From positions 3,224,001-3,288,000 of the forward strand of contig NZ_CP048659.1 in the NCBI RefSeq assembly GCF_015218165.1: 64,000 nucleotides of DNA. Reading direction: 5' to 3'. The stretch comes from Acinetobacter piscicola (GTDB taxonomy: Bacteria; Pseudomonadota; Gammaproteobacteria; Pseudomonadales; Moraxellaceae). The notes under the pieces were generated by a model. That model saw nothing but the letters and a program-made list of their open reading frames with translations. It was not told where the DNA came from and ran no database searches. Both the position numbers and the translations under genes were made by a program. This document shows positions 16,864-25,378 of this stretch, piece by piece (the stretch's first letter is position 1; every line of letters begins with the position of its first letter).

Positions 16864-18091
16864 AATTGCCTTCTTTCATTCGTTCGGCAGTAGTCATATT
16901 CACAGGAACCAAAATAAAGTCAGAGTTTTTATAGGCGACTTCCCCTTCTTCCATTTGGATTTGATACGGACTCGCTTGACCTGACAGGATTCGATCTTTA
17001 TTCGACTTAATCCGCTCAAGATAAGAAGCTCTCAACAAGTCTTTTGTCTTAAATTCGAACTCATATTCATCCCATTCATGCCTTTGCAATAGATGAATCC
17101 GCGCACTTTCTTCAATACGCTCCAGATAAGGACGCAATCCAAATTTATGGAATCCATCGACCAATTGTTCGATACCACTACCCCAAGTCGTACTAGAATC
17201 AGTACTGAAAATCAGAATTGGATTGACACCAAAATAACGACAAGATTCTTCGACTGATAATCTGCGAATTTCAATCAACTCAAGGTCTTCAGGCGTTAAG
17301 CTAATTTGCTCGAATTGCATATTGCCTTCGAGTACTGCCAAATCACCATCATCACCATTGATCAAAATATCCAATTCACCACGCAGCGCATCACGCTGTT
17401 CTTTTTTCAGATATTTTTCAGTTTTCAATGCCCCTGTCGGCTTAGCACCGTTTGACATTAGACGCGATGTTTTATCGACACCAGCAAGACCAACGCCAAT
17501 CGATTGCGCACCGTATGCAATAGGCGACATCCCTACAAAGCCAGTGCCAAATAATTTGATATGCCAAATTTCTTTGTCACTGTATTCATAGGTTTTATTG
17601 CCAATCTTGCATTTATACAAAGGCGTACCATTTTCTTGAATACTTGGGTCCACAGATCCTGAGTTGATGACTTGCAGACTGACTAGCTTTTTGCCCGAAT
17701 AATCCTTTTTGACGTATGCATTACCGGCAACGAGGTTCAGCATTAACTGTTCAAAAAATTCAACCCGTGTCTGGTATCGGTTCGGCTTGTTATATAGCAG
17801 CCGAATCACATCATGATCTTTAACTTGAGTACGTGTACCATCAGCATTGAGCTTGTACATCTGCAAAGGCAAGGTGGCCACAGATTCAGTCAGGATTTTT
17901 ACACAGGCAAATACAGCACTGAGCGTCATCGCACTGTCGAATGTCACAGGCTTCGCTGTTTTAAAACTAGAACGGGGACGATCCCAAATGACAGTCCCCG
18001 TTTTGTCTTGCATTGGTCCAGTTCCCCGAACCTTCAGCTTATCGCGATTGGTTTTATCACGAATTTTCACTTTATCGCGCTTTTTACTCAT
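16820..18091 (-). CDS. Portal protein, HK97 gp3 family
   Basis: 423 residues. Dodecameric DNA gate of the head vertex. Family features: SAVFACVKILTESVATLPLQMYK near residue 60, LMLNLVAGNAYV, and the C-terminal SVEESCRYFGVNPILIF..STTWGSGIEQ. It overlaps the terminase large subunit by 4 bases and the protease by 44, a tight packaging-head block. Confidence 0.93.
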   Translation of the reverse strand: MSKKRDKVKIRDKTNRDKLKVRGTGPMQDKTGTVIWDRPRSSFKTAKPVTFDSAMTLSAVFACVKILTESVATLPLQMYKLNADGTRTQVKDHDVIRLLYNKPNRYQTRVEFFEQLMLNLVAGNAYVKKDYSGKKLVSLQVINSGSVDPSIQENGTPLYKCKIGNKTYEYSDKEIWHIKLFGTGFVGMSPIAYGAQSIGVGLAGVDKTSRLMSNGAKPTGALKTEKYLKKEQRDALRGELDILINGDDGDLAVLEGNMQFEQISLTPEDLELIEIRRLSVEESCRYFGVNPILIFSTDSSTTWGSGIEQLVDGFHKFGLRPYLERIEESARIHLLQRHEWDEYEFEFKTKDLLRASYLERIKSNKDRILSGQASPYQIQMEEGEVAYKNSDFILVPVNMTTAERMKEGNYGAKADESKPASTE

Positions 18092-19842
18092 CGCTTCGCT
18101 ACCTTAATCATGTCATTCAACCAGTCATCAATGTTTCCATCTTCTTCACCTGGCACCAAATCGAAAACGTCCAACTTATCCCAAAGCATTGCCCGTGTAG
18201 CACCAATAATGGCAGCCACACCAGCATCAATTTTTCGTGCCTTGTCAGGCTTACGTGGAAAAATGTTGTTGTTGTTGTCTTCTTTAACTTCAATGTTGCA
18301 AATACACCATTGCAGTACAGGATTGCCGTCATGATGCAGTCGCCCATCACGGATCAACTCCTCCATCCAGCGCATGCCAATACTTAAAGGATTGACCTGC
18401 TGACGGACCTCAACTGCATCAATTCCATGCAAGATCAAATCTTCAGCAAATTGAGATGCATTAAACGGGTCAAATCCGAACTCATAAAAAGGCGCTTGGG
18501 CATGACTGTCCACGATATCTTCATTGATCTGATTAAAACTGGTGACGTTTCCTGGTGTCTCAATTAAATGGCCACTTTCAACCCAATCTAAATATTCATC
18601 TGGACGTTTCTGACCATCCGTTTGCCGTCTTTGATTTACGACATGCTCATTGATATATTGGCGAGTAAACAGATACCAATGCACACGACCATTGATCAAT
18701 TTCGGGTGCCATTTCACAAAACCTGCCAAGTCCAATTTGCTTGCCAAGTCACCACCACCAAAACCAATACAGCCTTTGAATTGTTCTTCAGTGACGTTCG
18801 GATCTGCCAGCAACTCCCATTCACTGGAAGCAATCCAGCTGTCTGCACCTTGAACCCATTCGTTCAAACTTTTCTGTCTGAATCGGCTTTCTTCAGCTGC
18901 TGTTTTGATCTTGCTGTATTTGTCTTTCAGGTACCCATTGTCAAAAGCAATACCCATACTTGGATTGGCTTTTGGCCAAACGTCAGGATTTCGCCAATCA
19001 TCATTCTTATCAATGGTAAAAATAATCCCGAAATAACGCTCCAACTTATCTTTGCCGTACAGAATATCGACGACCTTGCAACGCTCACGCCAACAGACAC
19101 CGATTTTGCTACTGCCTGCTGTGGTAATCCCTAAAATCAAAGGCTCAGTACGGGCAATGACACCATCGGCAATAATGTCGTAAGTATCAGAATCCTTATG
19201 GGCATGGATTTCATCTAAAATGCCGCAATGAACGTTTTTACCATCCTTACTGCCGTCTTTATCCGTTGCTAATGGCTTGAACTTGGAGTTGTCATCACCG
19301 ACTCGAATTTCATACTGAGTCGTTGCCACGCCAAAATGCGCCTGAAGCTCTGGATTGAAAAGCACCATCTGTTTGGCATCTTCCCAAACGATTTTAGCCT
19401 GGTCATAGTTGGCAGCTGCTGCATAAACTTCAGCCCCCACCTCACCATCAGCCACCGTCATATACAAACCAATGGCAGCAGCAAGTGTGGATTTGCCGTT
19501 TTTCTTAGAAATCTCGATATAGGCATCGGTAAAACGACGAATACCGTCATGATCTTCCCAGCCAAAGATATTGCCAACGACAAAAACCTGCCAAGGATCA
19601 AGAATAAAATGCTTACGCGCTAACTTCCCTTTGACATGGTGCAATGATTCAATGAACGAGCACACATGATTTAAACGTTCTTCATTGAACGAATAAGGAA
19701 ATTCAGGATCATTTTCTTGACGTTTTAGATCATTCAGAAAGCGTTTTACCGCTAATTTTTCAAATTTTCCCGCAATTCGTATACCAGACTGCACATCTTT
19801 GCAGTACTGGTGCATGATTTCTAAGTAATTTCGTTCATTCAT
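18088..19842 (-). CDS. Terminase large subunit
   Basis: 584 residues. ATPase and nuclease motor for DNA packaging. The N-terminal ATPase has a deviant Walker A (SKKNGKST, ~112-119) and a Walker B/catalytic Glu (GILDEIHAH, ~210). The C-terminal RNase H-like nuclease shows Asp in GGDLASKLD (~366), GFDPFNAS (~477) and KIDAGVAAI (~551). This is the HK97-type TerL usually found with P27-family TerS and an HNH protein, both present upstream. It overlaps TerS by 4 bases. Confidence 0.94.
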   Translation of the reverse strand: MNERNYLEIMHQYCKDVQSGIRIAGKFEKLAVKRFLNDLKRQENDPEFPYSFNEERLNHVCSFIESLHHVKGKLARKHFILDPWQVFVVGNIFGWEDHDGIRRFTDAYIEISKKNGKSTLAAAIGLYMTVADGEVGAEVYAAAANYDQAKIVWEDAKQMVLFNPELQAHFGVATTQYEIRVGDDNSKFKPLATDKDGSKDGKNVHCGILDEIHAHKDSDTYDIIADGVIARTEPLILGITTAGSSKIGVCWRERCKVVDILYGKDKLERYFGIIFTIDKNDDWRNPDVWPKANPSMGIAFDNGYLKDKYSKIKTAAEESRFRQKSLNEWVQGADSWIASSEWELLADPNVTEEQFKGCIGFGGGDLASKLDLAGFVKWHPKLINGRVHWYLFTRQYINEHVVNQRRQTDGQKRPDEYLDWVESGHLIETPGNVTSFNQINEDIVDSHAQAPFYEFGFDPFNASQFAEDLILHGIDAVEVRQQVNPLSIGMRWMEELIRDGRLHHDGNPVLQWCICNIEVKEDNNNNIFPRKPDKARKIDAGVAAIIGATRAMLWDKLDVFDLVPGEEDGNIDDWLNDMIKVAKR

Positions 19843-20327
19843 GATTTTCTACGCACAGAAAAACCACTATAAGCACCTTCAGGCTTTTGTGGCTGAGCAC
19901 CATCAAGTGGAAGTCCAAGCTGTTGACTTTGATCCGTCTGAGCACCCCGCATACCACTGCGAGAAGCTGGAGTCAGACCAAACTCTTTGGCTAGACGCAA
20001 AATGTCATCATGCAGTCGGTTCCGTAATGTGAACCACACTGATTGGACCTTAAATTTATTTGGTGTCTCATCAACGAAGTCATCGACGGTCTGTAGCTTG
20101 GCCAAGACCTGTTCATAGTCAGAAATATTTCGGCAGAGCAATGTAAACGCTGCCCCATCCACTTCACTAAGCAGACCAACTTCAACAAGTTTAGGTCCTA
20201 ACTCTTCCCAAACTGCATTTGCAACTTTGGTCAAGCCTGCAGGCTTAGGCGGGATTTTCGCCTTCACTGCTACTTTCGGTTGCAGCAGATCTGATCCACT
20301 GCGAAATGTGAAATCTTTATCAGTCAT
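19839..20327 (-). CDS. Terminase small subunit, P27 family
   Basis: 162 residues. DNA-recognition subunit of the packaging motor. KIPPKPAGLTKVANAVWEELGPKLVEVGLLSEVDGAAFTLLCRNISDYEQ is the P27/Terminase_4 signature. Overlaps TerL. The 110 bases upstream are G/C-run rich and may include the cos site. Confidence 0.9.
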   Translation of the reverse strand: MTDKDFTFRSGSDLLQPKVAVKAKIPPKPAGLTKVANAVWEELGPKLVEVGLLSEVDGAAFTLLCRNISDYEQVLAKLQTVDDFVDETPNKFKVQSVWFTLRNRLHDDILRLAKEFGLTPASRSGMRGAQTDQSQQLGLPLDGAQPQKPEGAYSGFSVRRKS

Positions 20328-20437
20328 AAATCACCTCTGATACCCCCCTCCCTTTTGATTTTTTCTCGCGGAGAGAAAATTTCATGGGGGGGCGGTCTTT
20401 ATCGGGAGGTCGGTTTTGACTTTTGACCCCATATCCC
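20328..20437. other. Non-coding gap upstream of terS, candidate cos region
   Basis: 110 bases with G/C runs (CCCCCCTCCC at 20343-20352, GGGGGGGCGG at 20385-20394) and a hairpin TTTTCTC-GCGGA-GAGAAAA at 20361-20379. The position between the HNH/hypothetical genes and terS is the usual cos location in HNH-P27-HK97 phages. No cohesive-end sequence can be proved from one prophage. Confidence 0.35.
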
Positions 20438-20719
20438 CTATTTTTTTGTAAATGGATCTTCAAACATTTCATGAAAAGCTACAGCTTTCATTGAATCAAG
20501 TTGATTCTTATCATCACGAATCAAATAATCATCTAAGCCAGCTTCAAAACGCCAATGATCATTTTCACAAATTATTTTGTTTGATCCGATTGCAATATTT
20601 CCAGCTTGATAATGTTTCTTAAACCAAACTGGTAATCTTTTAAAATCAGTCTGTGTGAGTTCAATAATTTCTTTAACTGGTAAAGCAAACACCGACTTGA
20701 CTATTGTTTGATAACGCAT
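20438..20719 (-). CDS. Hypothetical phage protein
   Basis: 93 residues, not recognised. Mixed alpha/beta, with PVKEIIELTQTDFKRLPVWFKKHYQAG near the N terminus and no cysteine cluster or membrane segment. It starts 1 base after the end of the preceding gene, so it belongs to the pre-terminase late cluster. Confidence 0.55.
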   Translation of the reverse strand: MRYQTIVKSVFALPVKEIIELTQTDFKRLPVWFKKHYQAGNIAIGSNKIICENDHWRFEAGLDDYLIRDDKNQLDSMKAVAFHEMFEDPFTKK

Positions 20720-20720
20720 T

Positions 20721-20933
20721 TTAAATATCCTTTCTTACCATTCGACACTGTGCATCAACTTCATCAAGCCTTGCAGGACGCAGACGATCATAGTTTTCTA
20801 CTCGATGGTGAGCCTCACCACTCCAAAGTACATGAAGGCTTGAACCTGCTTGAATAACCACACCAACATCATCGAATCCTTTGATGTCATCACGGTAGAC
20901 AACAGAGTCACCAAGTAAAATAATTTCTCTCAT
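20721..20933 (-). CDS. Hypothetical small phage protein
   Basis: 70 residues, reading LLGDSVVYRDDIKGFDDVGVVIQAGSSLHVLWSGEA: an SH3/KOW-like beta pattern. Overlaps the HNH gene by 4 bases, so translationally coupled. Function unknown. Confidence 0.6.
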   Translation of the reverse strand: MREIILLGDSVVYRDDIKGFDDVGVVIQAGSSLHVLWSGEAHHRVENYDRLRPARLDEVDAQCRMVRKDI

Positions 20934-21517
20934 TGATCAACTCGCTTGAAATGTGAAAAATGCAGCTGCTGTATCTTCATGCCACTAGATACTTCAAGAA
21001 TCTTTTCATTAATCACATCGAGTACTTCCCATTGATCCTGATCAGTACAACCAAGTCGGCTGAGGATCACATCATTTGTAATCGTCAATACATCACCAAC
21101 TTTGAATGGACTCTTACGATCTGGATCATTCACTGCCTTGGTTGTCACTGGCATCCAAGCCCCGCGATCTTCTGATGCAGTCTTGATGTTATGGTGTGTT
21201 TCACATAACGGTTGCCAGTTTGATTTGTTCCAGAACAGATCCTTATCGCCCTTGTGTGGAATGATGTGATCGACCACCGTTGCCGGCATCACGTAACCTT
21301 TGCGACGACACTCAACACACAGTGGATGTTCCGACAAGAATTGGTCACGATGTTTTTTCCACTCGGCATCATAGCCACGTTGATGTGCAGTCCCGCGATC
21401 ACGATCACGTTGCTTCACTCGGCTCTGATGTTTGTTGCAATATCCTTTGTTCGATGCAAAGTCTTTACAGCCCGATGATAGACATGGACGCTTAGCTTTC
21501 TGTGGTGCTTTGTTCAT
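20930..21517 (-). CDS. HNH endonuclease of the packaging module
   Basis: 195 residues. An N-terminal zinc knuckle (CLSSGCKD..GYCNKH, ~12-30) precedes the HNH core with CVEC (~71-74), VVDHIIPH (~86) and LCETHHNIK (~110). The C-terminal ~60 residues form a separate SH3-like extension (PFKVGDVLTITND). HNH proteins next to terminase genes are known to take part in cos cleavage and head morphogenesis in HK97-like phages. The same neighbourhood here supports that role rather than a homing nuclease. Confidence 0.85.
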   Translation of the reverse strand: MNKAPQKAKRPCLSSGCKDFASNKGYCNKHQSRVKQRDRDRGTAHQRGYDAEWKKHRDQFLSEHPLCVECRRKGYVMPATVVDHIIPHKGDKDLFWNKSNWQPLCETHHNIKTASEDRGAWMPVTTKAVNDPDRKSPFKVGDVLTITNDVILSRLGCTDQDQWEVLDVINEKILEVSSGMKIQQLHFSHFKRVDQ

Positions 21518-21683
21518 GTTTCACCGGAGTAACTTTGATGGAACGTTTAATAATTAATTCACGCAGTTTCTGTGTTGCTTTCAGTTGAATGATCTTGTCC
21601 ACTGCATGAAGCGCTGTGAGCAATACCATTCGACGTTTAGGCATCTGAACTGAGATGCGAACGATCATCTGATTGTTTGCCAT
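21492..21683 (-). CDS. Hypothetical small phage protein
   Basis: 63 residues, basic and helical (VVLLTALHAVDKIIQLKATQKLRELIIKR-like). The ATG at 21683 has AAGGA upstream and is chosen over 21731. First gene after the candidate late promoter and its terminator. It overlaps the HNH start by 26 bases. Function unknown. Confidence 0.55.
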   Translation of the reverse strand: MANNQMIVRISVQMPKRRMVLLTALHAVDKIIQLKATQKLRELIIKRSIKVTPVKHEQSTTES

Positions 21684-21739
21684 GCGGTCATCCTTAAAAA
21701 AAGACTGTATGCCCTGCCCCGCGCCTGACATACAGCCAT

Positions 21740-21768
21740 AAAAAAAGAGCCTCTGGGGAGAGACTCTT
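21740..21768 (-). terminator. Intrinsic terminator downstream of the late promoter (tR'-like)
   Basis: Minus strand AAGAG-CTCT stem arms around a CCCC loop (AAGAGTCTCT / AGAGGCTCTT) followed by seven T. About 45 bases downstream of the candidate late promoter, before the first late gene. Confidence 0.8.
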
Positions 21769-21810
21769 AAGAACTTACAGCGCTTTAAATACAGTTTTGC
21801 ATTGTGGGAA

Positions 21811-21839
21811 AAATTAACCTAAGTTTGCTTTTGTGTCAA
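21811..21839 (-). promoter_or_regulatory. Candidate late promoter (pR'-like)
   Basis: Minus strand TTGACA (perfect -35), 17-base spacer, TAATTT (weak -10), directly after the stop of the candidate late activator gene at 21850. The terminator at 21740-21768 would stop unmodified transcripts, as in lambda pR'-tR'. Inference from layout. Confidence 0.5.
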
Positions 21840-21849
21840 TAACTAATTT

Positions 21850-22320
21850 TTAGTTAGTTTTATTAAGCTGAAAAAATATCTTTTCTTCGCTTAACTCATA
21901 TTCATCCTGAAAGTCTTCAAGAATTGCATCGATATGTTTAGCGAGATGCTTTCGCACAGTTGAATCGCTAAAACCCGAAAGAACCTCACGATTTCGCTCA
22001 GTTGGCTTGTAGTTGGCTGGAACTTTACAAAACTCAATAAGGGCAACACGAATAACCACCAAGTGATACCTATTCGCCAAGCCTGCATTCATTAGCCGAG
22101 TATCATACTTACCCAAAAGTACCGTAGCAAACTCTTCAATATTCTCAATTGAGTTCGCACCTAGGCACTTCATGCGCACCAAATTATCTTGGAGTGGTGT
22201 GAGTTTGGCATAACTCATTGCCACACATACATCCTGAGCTGTGATTGAACCATGACTACCACCACCAATTGCATCAAAATTTGTAGTTTTAGGATTTAAC
22301 AATCGTAAATATTTTTCCAT
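21850..22320 (-). CDS. Candidate late-gene activator / antiterminator (Q position)
   Basis: 156 residues, no family identified with confidence. Mostly helical; VLSGFSDSTVRKHLAKHIDAIL (~117-138) could form a helix-turn-helix. It is the last gene of the replication arm and is followed by a consensus -35 box and then an intrinsic terminator, exactly the slot held by Q in lambda. Read-through of the seven or more late terminators requires some such function. Assignment is by position; it could instead be a structural-gene activator or unrelated. Confidence 0.45.
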   Translation of the reverse strand: MEKYLRLLNPKTTNFDAIGGGSHGSITAQDVCVAMSYAKLTPLQDNLVRMKCLGANSIENIEEFATVLLGKYDTRLMNAGLANRYHLVVIRVALIEFCKVPANYKPTERNREVLSGFSDSTVRKHLAKHIDAILEDFQDEYELSEEKIFFQLNKTN

Positions 22321-22673
22321 TTTGTTGTCCTTTTTAAATTTTGTGAATGATGTGAATGATGTGTGAATGATTAATCAAAAAAGGTTCACATAAATTCTTA
22401 TTAATTATTAATGCTTTAAAAGCATTTTTAAAAAATGTGAATGATGTGAATGGTTTTTGTGTTTTCTCCCGTGTGAGAAAAATTCGTTTTTTCGTGTTTT
22501 TAAGGACGGAAAAACATAAAAGTGAAATTTTCTCTACGCGCGCGCGCGCATGCAAATGGTTCACATCATTCACATGGGCATAATTACTTAATGATTTCAG
22601 TATTTTAGCGTGTGAACCATTGTTGCAAAATGGTTCACATGATGGTTCACATGGTTCACATTTTTGGCTTATT
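22321..22673. repeat. Repeat-rich non-coding gap, candidate origin or regulatory region
   Basis: About 350 bases carry roughly a dozen copies of GTGAA/TTCAC, mostly as ATGTGAA(T/C) in both orientations. Clusters lie at 22341-22370, 22433-22452, 22556-22575 and 22610-22660. A run of alternating C and G (22536-22554) lies in the middle. It sits at the 3' end of the helicase gene. Iteron-like binding sites for a replication protein are one explanation; no gene is evident. Confidence 0.5.
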
Positions 22674-24422
22674 TTAGTTATTGCCATAACCTGTAACCTC
22701 AGGAATACCATCGAGACTATCTTGAAATTCTTCAACTTGCAACCCCAACCAATCCTGCTCTTTCTTGTCATCTGGCTTAACTCCAATAATAATAATTTTA
22801 TTCTGGCCACTCTTCTTCATCCCCTTCCAATGCTTGGCTTTTTCACTCGGTATAAAGCCGTGCTTGCGCCCTTCTCCTATGAATCGCTTCATACTGATTG
22901 GATGCTCACCTGTCTTTTTAGTCCATTGAATAAATGCTTGATAGAGCTGTTCGGATTTGCACGAGATAAACGGATACTTCGTCTCGCCATTTTTCCAATC
23001 CGTATAGAACGTATCGAAGCCTGGACGTGAATAGTCAATCAAAGCTTTTTTAGCCTTGGTCATTGGTGGCTTTGTGTGACCATTAAAATCAGCTAGATCC
23101 ATACCCATGAGCACAGTGAAGAAAGCACGAATACCTTCAGAATTGATTTCTTGCATCACTGCTTCATACAATTTACCTTCCAAAGCTTTAGTCGGATTAA
23201 GGACAAGGAAGCGTCTGTCTTTTTCTTCAATAGGCAATGGCTGCGTATTGTTAGATAAAAACACTGTGTTTAAGTGATTATCCATTTCCCAACCACTAAC
23301 AAACTTTTTACTGACATACAAAGTCTCACCAGTGATCAAATGCTTAATCATCCCCATCACGTTATGCTTTTTCTTGTTATCTACAATTTCCTCAAACAAA
23401 CCGAAAAGTTTATTTTCAATCCATTCATTATAGTTAGAATCCAGCTGCTGTTGGCCAACAGTTGTGTGATAGTCTCCATAAATCTTTTTAAAGATTTTAC
23501 CGAACAATAATGATTTACCCGCGCCTTGAGTATCACCATGCATGAGTACACAAGTCGCCATTTTTCCACCCATATTCTGAAGCGGATAAGCTAACCATTT
23601 GAGCAGGAACATCACCGCTTCTTTTTCATGACTGCATAAATGATGAATCAAACTAATAATACCAGGACACATTTTTGCAGCATCCTGTACAGAGATTTGA
23701 GTACCATTCGCATCGCGTAATACATCCAACGGCAATCCATTAAACATATTGATATAATTTTCATCTAAGTCATGGGAGCAAGTCGGATCAAAGATCAAAT
23801 TACGGTGATAGATTTGTTTACGCACTGGAGACTTAAACCATAAATCAAAGATATTTGGATATGCCTCTTTGATTGCTTTGTTCAGCCAACGTTCACGACG
23901 ATTAATATTCCATGATTCTTGTGTACCCGCCAAAACGACAAAGTTATCCAATAATTCTTGAATAGTCGCTGTATTGGCTTCGTCCATGTGATTGCGGAAC
24001 ACATCCTGCGAAATCACTTGACGTTTAGCGGACCATAGCTTGAAATACTTTTGACTAATCAGTGCGATAAAAGCAGTTTTTTTCATTACTGTTTTTTGTT
24101 CGCTATCCCAAATTTCAGTTTTACCTTCAACTAAAAAATAACGATTCAAATAACCTTGCAGTAAAACCTCATTAATTTCAGGTTTCTGCTTATTTTCCGC
24201 AGGTGCATCATTTTCCTGCGAAATACTCCCCTGCACCCCTTCACAAACAGCATTACTTTCCATTTCATCCAATGTTTGACCCTGAAAATTGTGGGCTTCA
24301 TTTATTGGGGGTTCGGGGGAAAACTGCAAAGAAGAAATAGCAGAATTAATCTGTTTGCTTACCTCTTCTAACCCGCAAACAACATGCAAATCATTGAAGT
24401 CTGTATAAGCTTTGGAATTCAT
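22674..24422 (-). CDS. Phage SF3-type helicase / primase C-terminal protein (DUF5906-like)
   Basis: 582 residues. Walker A at ~293-303 (MHGDTQGAGKSLLFG) followed by a Walker B-like region (LFGLFEEIVDNKK), then the sensor FLSNNTQPLPIEEKDRRFLVL. This is the D5/DUF5906 superfamily 3 helicase pattern of phages and P4-like elements. The first ~120 residues are low-complexity linker. It overlaps the Toprim primase by 4 bases, so the two act together in replication initiation. The repeat-rich gap downstream may be their target. Confidence 0.85.
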   Translation of the reverse strand: MNSKAYTDFNDLHVVCGLEEVSKQINSAISSLQFSPEPPINEAHNFQGQTLDEMESNAVCEGVQGSISQENDAPAENKQKPEINEVLLQGYLNRYFLVEGKTEIWDSEQKTVMKKTAFIALISQKYFKLWSAKRQVISQDVFRNHMDEANTATIQELLDNFVVLAGTQESWNINRRERWLNKAIKEAYPNIFDLWFKSPVRKQIYHRNLIFDPTCSHDLDENYINMFNGLPLDVLRDANGTQISVQDAAKMCPGIISLIHHLCSHEKEAVMFLLKWLAYPLQNMGGKMATCVLMHGDTQGAGKSLLFGKIFKKIYGDYHTTVGQQQLDSNYNEWIENKLFGLFEEIVDNKKKHNVMGMIKHLITGETLYVSKKFVSGWEMDNHLNTVFLSNNTQPLPIEEKDRRFLVLNPTKALEGKLYEAVMQEINSEGIRAFFTVLMGMDLADFNGHTKPPMTKAKKALIDYSRPGFDTFYTDWKNGETKYPFISCKSEQLYQAFIQWTKKTGEHPISMKRFIGEGRKHGFIPSEKAKHWKGMKKSGQNKIIIIGVKPDDKKEQDWLGLQVEEFQDSLDGIPEVTGYGNN

Positions 24423-25378
24423 GCGATAGACTCCTGAACTTGCGTAAAATCAGGCAAAATCACTATGCCACCTGTAATTGATTGTGCTTCTTGGGCATAC
24501 TTAATGCCTGTATCTTCTTTAGCACTGTCATCATCAGCGCAGTAGACAAACACTGCTTTTGGATATTTTCTGCGTAATGCGGCACCAACTTTGGGTAAAT
24601 TATTTGCGACAAAGGACAGCGCCACAGGATGACCGGCTGCCATGTGAATAGACATACCTGTTGCATAACCTTCAGCGATGCAGATGATGTGAGCGTCATA
24701 CAAATCAGGCTGTACTTCACCGATCATAAAAAACAAACCACCCATACGACCACCACCGGCTTCCCATTCGCCTGAATCATTGGTATCACCCTTAATAAAA
24801 TATTTGGTGCCATCAGGTTCTATGGTCTGCAAATTCCAAATTTTGCCGTGTTCATCGTAGGCAGGAATTAATAGATTGCCGTGATGATCGATTTTTATAT
24901 TGGGATCCTTATCGACCTGTTTGTCTTTTAAATACAGACTTGATTCGCCCAAATAAGCATTGCGAAATAGACCGTCAGCTTTACGTGCAATTTGTTCCTG
25001 ACGTTTACGCTCACGTTCACGTTGCTCTTTTTCACGAAATTCACGTTCTTTACGCCATTTTTCACGGTCCGCATCAGTGATGTTGGATGTAGCATCTAAA
25101 CCAACGATGGCTGCTACTTCTGACAGAGCTTCTGGAAATGTCAGTCCTGTCACTTTCTGAATTAAACTGATGCCATCACCAGCTCCACAGTGCTGACAGA
25201 TATAATCACCATTTCCATTTTTATCGTCATAGCGAAAGCGATCACGGCCACCGCAGGCTGGACATGGCGTTTTTTTCTTAAATCGCACATCGATATTGAA
25301 TCTTGGAAAAATCGTATCAGCCCAAAGACCTTGCGCTTTGGCTTTTACATCATCCAATTGAAATCTAGGTTTCACCAT
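24419..25378 (-). CDS. Phage primase with zinc ribbon and Toprim domain (P4-like)
   Basis: 319 residues. The N-terminal zinc ribbon has Cys39-x2-Cys42 (CPACGG) and Cys61-x2-Cys64 (CQHCGAG). Residues ~105-140 are a charged RE-rich helix. The Toprim core has IICIAEGYATG (~Glu232) and FVYCADDDSAKED (~275). Makes RNA primers for phage replication. The ATG at 25378 overlaps the upstream stop (TGATG); a GTG at 25381 is possible. Confidence 0.9.
   Translation of the reverse strand: MVKPRFQLDDVKAKAQGLWADTIFPRFNIDVRFKKKTPCPACGGRDRFRYDDKNGNGDYICQHCGAGDGISLIQKVTGLTFPEALSEVAAIVGLDATSNITDADREKWRKEREFREKEQRERERKRQEQIARKADGLFRNAYLGESSLYLKDKQVDKDPNIKIDHHGNLLIPAYDEHGKIWNLQTIEPDGTKYFIKGDTNDSGEWEAGGGRMGGLFFMIGEVQPDLYDAHIICIAEGYATGMSIHMAAGHPVALSFVANNLPKVGAALRRKYPKAVFVYCADDDSAKEDTGIKYAQEAQSITGGIVILPDFTQVQESIA

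Noticed and set aside
22334..22810. Open frame of 158 codons on the minus strand across the repeat gap
   Set aside because: It overlaps the end of the helicase gene in another frame, and its composition (repeated CEP and HIIHIIH) is what the GTGAA repeats spell; no ribosome site.
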